Source: Sthenelais limicola (lineage: Eukaryota; Annelida; Polychaeta; Phyllodocida; Sigalionidae). From it: a stretch of 64,000 nt of DNA. Below are positions 54,433 through 64,000 of this stretch, one piece after another. The stretch is taken from assembly GCA_942159475.1 (NCBI GenBank), contig OW804094.1, forward strand, positions 60,818,966-60,882,965. The letters are read 5' to 3'. Each line of letters opens with the position of its first letter. Position 1 is the first letter of the stretch. The position numbers and the translations under genes are program-made. Under the pieces are notes generated by a model. The model made no database searches and was not told the origin of the DNA. It saw nothing but the letters and a program-made list of their open reading frames with translations.

Positions 54433-57400
54433 AATATGGACAAAACAATATTTTTAGACTGAATTTTCAGCAGAATACTTAGTTTAGCAGTTTTTTTAAT
54501 GGTACAATATTAAACAGAAATTTTAGAACTTTATTCAAGGGCGTTGCAAGGGCGTTGGAACGCAACACATGACAATTTATGCTGCTCTTGATTTTGGCTG
54601 CCACAGGCAGAGATTTTAATATTAGTGTTCCCAATTTTCGATGTGGATCATTAAATATGTGTACAATCGATCATGTAAAGGATGAGTAGTTCAAATGAAT
54701 TTAAAATTTGACCCACATATAGCCCCAAGTGACCCCATTTCATGAGAACTGACCATATACATATATAGAAAAATGTTTATTCAATGCTTAGTCACAATAG
54801 AACAAAATAGATCAATCAAATAATAATTCATCGCCCGTCCATATTCATTCGGAACATTAACATGAAATAATACAAACTCTGTACTAAGGAAAACAGATAA
54901 ATTTGTTTGAGTCGTTTGTGTTGCGCTAAATAATTGTTGGCGATGACATAAAGCTGTGAATTGTTGGTCGTGGACGTTCACCTGGCATACCCCGGTTGAA
55001 TATTAATTTTCATTTATTAATCTATATATTTGAGGACACTGTATTGCAAATGACGGGCGTTGGAACCCAACGTTAGGAATTCCCCAGCTTGGATTTTTTT
55101 TCACTCATTCTGGTCGGATATGGATATTGTTATTTGAAGATGTTTTTTTAAGATTTTAATTCAAAGTCAAACTTATGGGGAACAGGATGGGCATATCACT
55201 AATAAATAAATATATATTTTTCATACCTATATGAACTCATAAAAAGGGTGTTGGAACGCAACATACAAAATTCACATAATGTAAAATGGAATTAGGAGAA
55301 ATAAACAAGTAAAAGTTTAACAGCTTTGGATTTTCGCCTCATGGGCGAAAATGAGCTCAAAGAGGGGACATTTGCACCACCCCCCCTAACGGTAGGAGGA
55401 AGAACTAACGGCCTGCTACAGGCGACGAGGGGTAGGCGGAGGAGGGGGTAGATAAACTTTGTTAAGATAATATTTATCGATTCTCTAAAGGTGAGAGACA
55501 CTTGTATTAGCTGTATAATGTAAAGAAATGGTTTCGAATTTTATCAAGTCATTAATAATAGGTGTAGAATTACCATTCAAACTGCAACTTTCTTCTTTTT
55601 CCCTCTCACATGTCATTCTTATCAAATGTAAACTATCTTTAGAGAGAATTAGAACAAGATTTCGCAGGCACATTAATTAGCACTGAATTAATTAATTCAT
55701 AACACCTGGCCCAGTGCCACATACCCTACTACACTGGGAGGGGGGAGGGGGTTAGGAGAAGGAGGTGGTTGTTGTTTTGCTTGTGGTGATGGTGGTGGTC
55801 CTCCTGGTCCTGCACCTTATCAGCTTATCATTTCATGCCTCCCTTCCTCTCCCTTATCTGTCCAATGCATGGGGGCATGACGGGCAGGGAGGTCTGATGA
55901 AAGAGAACAGATGTGATAGAAGCTGACGGTCAACAGGGGGCACTGATGACGGCCAACAGGTGTCGCTGATCATGACCACTGGATGGCGCTTTGTGAAAGA
56001 GAAACACATATCAGAGGGGTTAATGTATAAAACATTATCTTGGCTTCTAAGCATGATAGAACGATGGGACAAAGACCAAAAGTATTCTTATGTTAAGGAG
56101 AATATATTGACACATGAGTTGCAATAATATGTCATACAATTAAAAAAATTGCATGCCTGACTAGCTCTTGTTATAACACCTGCCACCTGGGTCCATGAGG
56201 AGGAGGCCTTATCTTATCTGTACTCCCAAGGGGGACCAAGGAGCAGGGACATGAATGGGTTGTATGTACAGCTAGTGGGAGATCTGTGTGTGTATTTAAT
56301 ATTTTCTCTTCTGAAAGTCCCACATTGATGCAATTAATATCAAAATGATTCTAACGACTGTGAGAATGTATATTTCGCAAACAAAAAAACTTTTTAAGTG
56401 AAGTAGACTACATGCTGATATCAGATAAAGCCTACAGCTAATGACTAATGTAAGCCAGATGTGGAGGCAGACCTGGGTCCTCTGGGGAACGCCCCTGGCG
56501 GCGAGGAGGGAGAGGGGCGACAGACCAGGGCAGAGCAAATATCTCTCTGGGGAACACACATAGGCATTCCAGAAGATCAAAGAAACTGCAGAAAAATTGA
56601 ACCAATTTCCTACTTTTTGAAAAGGAAAAAATTAATTTAAATTTCCGAAAATTAGACCAAAAGGTGGCGGTCTAGCTATATTTAATGCATGGAAATTTAT
56701 AGGATTAATGGCCAATTCATGCCACTAAAAATAGGGGGGTCTCTTATCTAGAGGAATGTCAATTAGCAACCCGATCTGCCGTAGAAAAGACTTGGGTTTA
56801 GCTTTCAGAGTGCTTATAAAAAAAGCTCTTCGAGCTAAAAATATTTCATGAGAATATATTTGTGTATGGGTACATAGGCAACAGATAGAGGTATAGTTAC
56901 AAACAGAAAACATGATTATTTATAGTACCGTATGACCTGGTAATAATCGTTATCATACAATTTTGCATATCTCCTTGAAAAATGGCTGATTTTAGCCTGT
57001 TTATTGGCCATAAAATATTTATTATTCATTCTAGAAACACAAAACCATACCTCCCCGGAAAGCCCCATCTGCGCTGCATCTGTTAATATAACTTTTATTT
57101 AAAACTATCAAGCTCTATTGATATATCATCCAAAGACTTTTGGGAATGCCTGTGGGCCAGTTTCATGAGAACTGACCATATATGTTATAAGACATTGCGT
57201 TGATTCTCCTTTTATTCAGAGTATTTGATAGAGTTGCCCATTCTCGCTAGCATAAATTCAAAATAAACCACCAGTTATTTCCACAAATATAACAATATAT
57301 GACTGGGACAGTGATTTAATGACAGAAGATTATTCTAAATATCACGAACTTTACAGTATTTACAGTAAAACTATTCCAGTTATAAAACCCATATTTACAG

Positions 57401-57487
57401 CATTTTGAGATCCGCGTTAACTCATTTGTATCTTCAAATATCATGGTTATCAGAAGAAAATTTCATGTACAAAATGGCAAAGTGGTG
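54433..57487. other. AT-rich DNA with GTTGGAACGCAAC motifs and one dispersed repeat
   Basis: Motif copies at about 54550, 55058 and 55250. The dispersed repeat of 32018-32125 recurs at 56026-56120. A GT-rich tract lies near 55770. No gene recognised. Confidence 0.5.
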
Positions 57488-57554
57488 CGTCTAATATTAG
57501 TCGCACAAGTAGCGGCGGTGCTGTGCGGGTTTTCGGTGCTGTGCGTCTTTTAGT
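57488..57554 (-). repeat. 67-bp inverted repeat, right copy (partner 50725-50791)
   Basis: Reverse complement of the left copy with four mismatches. Together the two may be the ends of a 6.8-kb element into which X2 later inserted. Confidence 0.85.
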
Positions 57555-58074
57555 TAGACCCTTCCCTAGCGATTTTTATCAACCCCTTGTTATGATAAAT
57601 ATTTGTGAAACGTCAATAGGGATAGGAATAATCTGAACAGGAGTTCTAGTCATTAAACTACCGACGTCAATATTATAGTGGCGCCCGTACGTGGCCCAAT
57701 ACTCCCAGGTACATATATAGAACTTTTATTCACGACTTCATATAATCATACATAACAATCAGGAATAGGACGCGAACCTCACAGAAGTGATCTTCCTGGT
57801 GAACAGAAACACCTCGATATCTCGCATGTTTAAAATGCGGCATCTAACAACCTTCATCGTTCACTTATACATGGGCACATATCTCCTTTCATTGGGATTG
57901 TTGTCAAGGAAGAACGAGAAAAAATATCACATCTAACCATTCACCCAGTACCCAGTACAACTATGACATATTCCCATTTATGTTGAGGCATTGAAAAGAA
58001 ACTATTCATATCAAATCTGCTTGTGGACCGAATGTCAGACATTAGAGAAGATTCAATTTCTGCTCGTTACTTAC

Positions 58075-58168
58075 CGGTCCAGAGGCGGCTGGGCGGGATC
58101 CAAATAAAACTGATTCTAAGGTTGAGTCTGGCCCTTTCACCCATCCAGATTTCGGCTGCTTGTTCAAG
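58075..58168 (-). other. Candidate internal exon of an unknown host gene
   Basis: 94 bases on the minus strand between an excellent acceptor (TATTTCTTACTCCAG) and donor (GGACCGGTAAGT). Two frames are open; one gives KSGWVKGPDSTLESVLFGS, which looks protein-like. No neighbouring exon could be linked within the window, so this is a candidate only. Confidence 0.3.
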
Positions 58169-60867
58169 CTGGAGTAAGAAATAGTATTGATTACAAATCG
58201 AAGGCCAAGATACATTGTAGGAACTTCTATTGGACAGTAAAAGATTGGAATACGCATAAAGATACATCACATTTTTTGGTTCTTGAGATAAAATGTTTAT
58301 TGATAAAAAGGCATGAATGTGAATTTACTACGTGAAATTCTCTAGACCTATTATATTTTGATTTTTGATTCTGGTCTAAAAGTAGGTTGAACTGTGACAA
58401 AAGGTAAAGCTCAAAATATTCTAGAGTGGTCAAGAAGTGTCAACCTGTAGTTTCTAGGTGATTATCTTACATGGTTTCTTTCAAACAAAAAGTAATACAT
58501 GCCTTTGAACACAATGCTTTGAAAATGGGTGTTAGAGGTAAAGAGAAGTGAAACCACCGATGCCCAGATAGTACAGGCCAGATTTACACACTGATGTGGC
58601 ACCATTTGTCATTACAACCTTGAATGACATGCCGCAAATACTTAAAACAATTGCATTTCTTACCGCATGCAAGCACAGTTCCCTAGCATCGATGCCATTA
58701 AAAAGCCCTCGAAGGTGTAATGACATATGTGCCTTCAATTTTAGTGATGAAAAATGTCGCTGGCAAAATTCTCATTTTTTTTTTAAATAAAAAAGGGACA
58801 CAACACGAAACAGAGAAATATAGAACCTGCTGCACAAATTGGTTGCAAATCCAACAGTAGGAATATAGGGAACCCTTAAATACAGGAAAGAAAGAAAAAG
58901 AGGAATATTTTTCAATCTTACGAGGTCCTAATAGAACACGAAATGCAGCACATGCAGGTGGTGTCAATTTCACTAGGGTAGAGATGTGGCAAAATGGTAA
59001 ATGTTTGCCGCAAGAAAGAAATCAAACACTCAATTACTTCAGTGTGTGCAACTGGCATACCATTAATATGAAATAAGATCCATATCCCTTTATATAACTA
59101 AGACGTAATTGGTATGGTAAGGGCATTATGTTAACTTAGCATTTTCTAGCAGATTTCTTAGGTTAATAGACCAAAACACCTATAGATGTCCAAACTATTT
59201 GTTTACATGAAAACCCACATGTGTCAGCATCCCAAATGATATTCCAACAAGATATATATAATATATAAGAATAATTACATTTAAATATTTATCAATTGTA
59301 GTATGGGATATTCACTTGAAAAAAAAAACTTATACAGCGGTTTCTTAATTCATTTTAACTAAGGCATTGATTGACGAATAAATCCTGAAAACCCAGACTC
59401 TATTCGGGAAATGATCAACTATTCAAAAACAGTCTATGTAATTTAACAGCAAATGGAAGTACAGAGCTTCAGTCATCGCATTATTAGAGCACCGCGCCAT
59501 TGCTAATCTAATTATACTTAGAAGAGTGAACAGACGTTAAATTTAACTAGACTTCCGTTCCTCGAGCATCATTATAATATAATTCCAGGAACCAAATACC
59601 ACAGTAAAATTGGTCCACTTAGGTTGAAGCGAATAGCAGAACAAATAAGATGAACTTGGGTCTGTTAAGGAAATATATCCCCTCACCCAATTGAGTCGCC
59701 AAAATATTTAGTCGTGCGAACAATACGAATTGGGTGATACGATGTTAAAATACAGTTTGACTCCTAAGTAATATAGACTGCGAAATTCGGTTTCGTTCTT
59801 TGACTTTTTCCTTTAGGCCACCGTTGCTTTATAAGTAGTCTGTTAATAAGCGTATATAATCCCTTTTTGATTCATCTTACAGGTAAAGCATCTGAGAGAT
59901 GGAGAGAAAGAGAGGGGGTAGGGGTGTGCGTATTACTATAGTACAATGCTTAGGGACGAGGGCGTGTGCCACCTATAAGTAAAATTGCTTCTGAGTATGA
60001 TTTGCACTACAAACAGACACGCCCTCGACTAGGGGAGCAATAACTGCACTGATCTTTAAATATCTTAAGCTCCAAGATGGTATGATATACGATGGGGAAA
60101 GATACGAGACAACAGCTGGAAGACCTGCTGGTCATTATTCCAGAAGCTAGTTTGCCCTTTAGTCAATACTTTCTCCACATAATATATGTAACATATCGGC
60201 AAATAAAGAATTTTCACACCAAATCAAATAAAAATTAGTGTCCGTCTTGCATAGTCATTATGCGAATGCATGCTTTACATTTACGTCTATTTATGAACGT
60301 TTCTCTTGGGAATATAAGGTTGTAATCATGGGGCGGTTCCTCGAATCGAATATATGCGCCCCTCCTTATTCCTTCATATAAGCTGTTATATCGAAAACGG
60401 ACGATTTATTATTCCAGAGCAAGGCCTTAAAATAATCTTAGAACCCTTATCTCCGTAAGATACTTATCGCTTTATCCACCCTTAAGCCAAGCGTTTAAAT
60501 ATTCCCCACCTAGGATGAGAGCAGCAGATATATTAGTAACTGGCTAGAGGAAACGAGGCGTTTAGTATGAACGTAAATTTCACAGGCAGTCACTGAACTG
60601 GTAAAACTCAGAAGCAAATAACAGTAAGAATCGCACCCAGGATAGGCAGCACACACCCTGTATGTGCAATTAACATAGTTCAATATTCTTAATAAATCAC
60701 CGATACCTTTTCACCCACATCCTGACAAGAGAAAACAAAACGTAGCAGTGCCTCAAATATGACAATGAGTAAACACAAGCAATAGTAGTCATGTCAATTA
60801 AGGGCAAGAAAGCAAAACCTTGTAGCGAGAATTTGGAATACACGTATATAAAAACTTCTAAAGACTT
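58169..60867. other. No gene recognised
   Basis: AT-rich. A short inverted pair CGAGGGCGTGT / ACACGCCCTCG lies at about 59957 and 60017. Confidence 0.45.
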
Positions 60868-60927
60868 CTTTGTCTTACCCTGATGAAGGTGTACTGTGTA
60901 CACCGAAACGTTGGTATAAGAGACAAA
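60868..60927 (+). ncRNA. Hammerhead-like stem-loop, possible Penelope-like element remnant
   Basis: Contains CTGATGA (60880-60886), then a perfect 7-bp stem GGTGTAC/GTACACC with a TGT loop, then GAAAC. The flanks TTTGTCTTACC and GGTATAAGAGACAAA pair to close an outer stem. CTGATGA plus GAAA around stem II is the hammerhead core, and such motifs with CCGAAACGTT occur in Penelope-like element ends. An extra A between CTGATGA and the stem departs from the active consensus, so self-cleavage is doubtful. Confidence 0.4.
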
Positions 60928-62554
60928 TAAAGAAAGTCGAAAAATAAAACAAATGGTTTGTTTATTCAACGTTCCAAAATCAAACGTCCACCCAAGTATA
61001 GTTCAACAGCAGTTGGTAGAAAATAAACCATCACGTATATAAAAAGTGGTTTGCGCGAGTTTCAACCAACTGGGTGTGCCCATATCGATATGGTATTCGG
61101 GAACGCATAGCAAAATCACGCCTTATCACACAGTATTCGCTAATTATATCTAGTACACTTAAGTGTTCACCTGGCGTCCTCATTATTAAAAAAAATCAAA
61201 AAGCATCAGCCATCATGATTTTTAAATAATGTCATTTTTTAGGATAGCATTTTTCTGTTGCCAAATCCACAACACAGTGTCCTCTCAATTTCCAACGCTT
61301 CGAGTTGATTTTTAGGATAACACTATAGTACAATAAGATTCTCGGGAAATGCAAGAAAAGGCGAGGCGCAAAAGAAGATAAGCTGCAAAAATTAGAAACA
61401 AAAAGCAGGCGCTTTTGTAAAAGATCTTGTAATGCATCGGATAGTATGTCGTGTCGACAAAGGCGATAAATGTTGCTACAAGGGGCCACCAGAAGGTGGG
61501 GCTCATCATGGCGTATTGGTGTCTTTGGGCCTGTCGGTGTAGAAGAGATTTCTTTTATGGGAAGAATATAAATGAATTTATCCCCGACCCACCAGCCAGC
61601 CACCCTCCGCCAATCCTTAATACATCAAGGAAATAAGAATAGGTCTAAACCACGCAAGACTACAACAAAGATACGTTCATGTTGATTTCTCATTATGCCA
61701 GGGATTGGTCTTCATTTTGTACCAGAGAGTACTTACAAGATGATTGATGCACCTCAAGCTAAGAACCTCGTCTATCATACAATATCTCTATAACACAAAT
61801 GGTAGCTTGTTTGACACATGTTAATGTATACAGAGTCAAACACTCATCTAGTTTCGTAGTAGAAAGTGGAAGTTTTAGGTACCAAACAGATTTCCAAACA
61901 TAAATCATCTTCGACCATATCCATATATGCAGGAACGATTCAAAAGATAAAACAACTACCATCATGGAAATATCAATAAACAGATAATCGATAATTTGAA
62001 TGATCGTCTATTTATAAGCCTGTTCTGAACCCACACACACACACATATATATAGAAAGTGGAAAGTTTCAGATATCCTTTGGGACAGTTATAGATGAACA
62101 GATAATGATGATATACAGAAACATATTTATAGGGTATCTTTGTAATAGGTTAATAAGTAAATAGTTATATCTTCAAAGAGGAAAGACAAAATTCATCGAA
62201 ATATTGAGAGTACGTTGCTATGGTGAGAGGTACTTGGTGCATATATTCATATTTTTAAAGCCACTATATATATGTGTGTGTAAATAGATGATAGCATCCA
62301 CAGCCCTCTCAATGGTATATCTCAAATGGAATGAAGTAGATAAATGTATTCCGGGGCAAGGTGAGAGTAACATCATTAGCTTCAAGTTCATTGGGCCAGG
62401 AACCTCATTAAGGGTAAGCCTATAAATTATAATTCCCAGGAAGGTCACACCACAAGGTCCAGACTACTCCAGCTAGGCACAAGTCATTCAGTTATTAAAT
62501 TATGATATCCATATTCATAAATCCTATCTGGAACCCACAATTCATTAATTTCTC
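60928..62554. other. No gene recognised
   Basis: AT-rich sequence; a short (CA)n run at about 62033. Confidence 0.5.
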
Positions 62555-62720
62555 GAAAAGGAAGTGCTATTCAACTTGAAGTACACGTTTCAATAAAAGC
62601 TCCACGAAAAGGGAATGTCAGGTTTTAACTTGAAGCGCACATTTCACTAAAACTTCCACGAAAAGGAAGTGTCATCTCTTTTAATTTGAAGCGCACATTT
62701 CACTAAAAAAAATCCAGGAA
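62555..62720. repeat. Tandem repeat, about 58-bp unit, three copies
   Basis: Units carry ACGAAAAGG(A)AGTG, TTGAAG(C/T)(G)CACA and TTTCA(C/A)TAAAA in order. Confidence 0.8.
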
Positions 62721-64000
62721 GTGCCATTTGTGTTACCTTCAAGGTAAATACCAGTGTTTAATCGAAAAAGAAGAAATCATAGAATTCTTTTTAAACTTTG
62801 GATTTAGAAAGAACATGGTTGTGGGAACCCCAGAAGCGCGCCCCCCCCCTCCCAAACCATATTTCATTGGATTAGTTTTTATTTCAGGGACCGCTGAAAT
62901 TTACTACTGTTTACTATAGGAATCTATGGGGAAAACCGGTATTTTCTACATTTCTTTATTTTTCCGCCATAGCAGATGATTGGATCAGGCGATTTTCTTT
63001 AAAATCTGCATAAACATAGCCGGCATGTTATTCTACCCTCCCAATTAATAGGGGGTCATTGAACTAAAGAAAAAAGTTATTATAAAGATTCGCACATTCG
63101 CACAGGTTCAGCAAACACCATCCCATGGCATCTAGCTACGACACAACATCTAACCAATCATTAGAAATACTGTTTCAGCTAAGAGGACATGATCAGAAGC
63201 GCAAATAATGAAATGACAACCAGCCTGTCAGATAACAAGGAGAAAGGGCCGGATTATTGTACTCTTATGAAACCTGCAGTTCCTAATGGGAACTTACCAT
63301 TTGGGATAAGCTCCTGGAGAGCTACATAGATCACAATGGAAAGATGTTTGTGGCAATTGTACATCATCCATGAACCAATAACACATTCTCATTTCATAAT
63401 GATTAAAACACATGGGAAGAAATTTATAGTGTATCTAAAATAATAATGTTGGTAATAGATGAAAAGTAATATTGGGGCGGGGGGGGGGGGGGAAGAGTTT
63501 TTTCCATTTATATGATAGATACGCGGCTACATTTCATGACAATAGATATATTGCAGTAGCTTGTAAAAGGAGGGGTGGAGGGGAGGTCAGTGACTTAGTG
63601 ATTGCTAGCGACCTCAACACTGGATTCTAAAGCCGCTTGTCTGACCCAGGTCCACCTCCAGTGCCCCATGTCACGCATCCATACTCCAACATCTCTAACA
63701 TTATATGAGTTACAGACAAGGAGGCTAAAGAAGCAAGAAAAATCAGACAGAACGGAGCCACGTCAACAAGAAGTTGAGATAAAAATGCGATGATCAGACG
63801 ATGTTTAGTCAGACAGGAGATTGCAGCATTTAGAATGATGTGATATGGCAAAGATAAACTTCTTTGGGGGAAATGGCATCCCAGACAGAGACAAAATGGG
63901 CTTAAAAGGCAAATGATTATGCCGGGGAGGGAACAACAATTAACTGTCTCATTTGAGTGGGAACTCAACTCTTCATGACGGCAAAATTTCAATAATTAAG
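62721..64000. other. No gene recognised
   Basis: Homopolymer G run at 63478-63491; no frames or repeats with support. Confidence 0.5.

Overview
The window is metazoan nuclear DNA, most likely from an invertebrate. It has spliced genes with GT-AG introns, dense nested transposons, minisatellites and microsatellites, and no bacterial-style operons. I cannot name the species. No complete host gene is visible; the only host-like hint is one isolated candidate exon at 58.1 kb. Almost everything recognisable is mobile-element DNA.

Region 1 (1 to about 13.8 kb) is the right-hand part of a Polinton/Maverick (adintovirus-like) virus-transposon. The left edge of the window cuts the packaging ATPase. 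Then follow, all on +: two small ORFs, a chromodomain integrase, penton-like minor capsid protein, a basic core-like protein, the double jelly-roll major capsid protein and the adenain-type protease. Two junctions in this block are 4-base ATGA stop/start overlaps. The right arm carries four accessory genes that I could assemble only by splicing: a mucin-like membrane glycoprotein (+), an acidic protein (-), a proline-rich protein (+) and a large lysine/glutamate-rich protein (-). In all four the first intron is phase 2 and its GTAA donor supplies an in-frame TAA, so the unspliced message stops exactly at the splice site. No PolB is in the window; it would have to lie to the left.

Region 2 (13.9 to 23.0 kb) holds a GGTTAGGG-containing tandem repeat, a plus-strand scrap of a DIRS-type RT ORF, and a decayed minus-strand Ngaro/DIRS-like tyrosine-recombinase (YR) retroelement: gag with a premature stop, RT with a frameshift, and a near-intact recombinase. 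Its RT is split by a 2.28-kb DNA transposon with inverted ends CCCGATGTGCA and a 2-bp target duplication. A second member of that family lies at 25.59 to 26.96 kb.

Region 3 (27.4 to 36.9 kb) is a repeat landscape. A 6-kb composite element with inverted ends (a 3-kb relative is at 51.4 to 54.4 kb) contains a nested TTAA-flanked element and several minisatellites. Beyond it are a 33-bp minisatellite and a roughly 160-bp satellite loaded with AAGGTCA-type half sites.

Region 4 (39.5 to 44.3 kb) is a young, apparently intact Ngaro-like YR retrotransposon on the minus strand, with identical split direct repeats (A1, then ORFs, then B1-A2-B2). Its gag and RT are in one frame separated by a single UGA.

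Region 5 (44.3 to 64 kb) is mostly anonymous AT-rich DNA with tandem duplications, a 67-bp inverted repeat pair bracketing 50.7 to 57.6 kb, and a hammerhead-like stem-loop at 60.9 kb.
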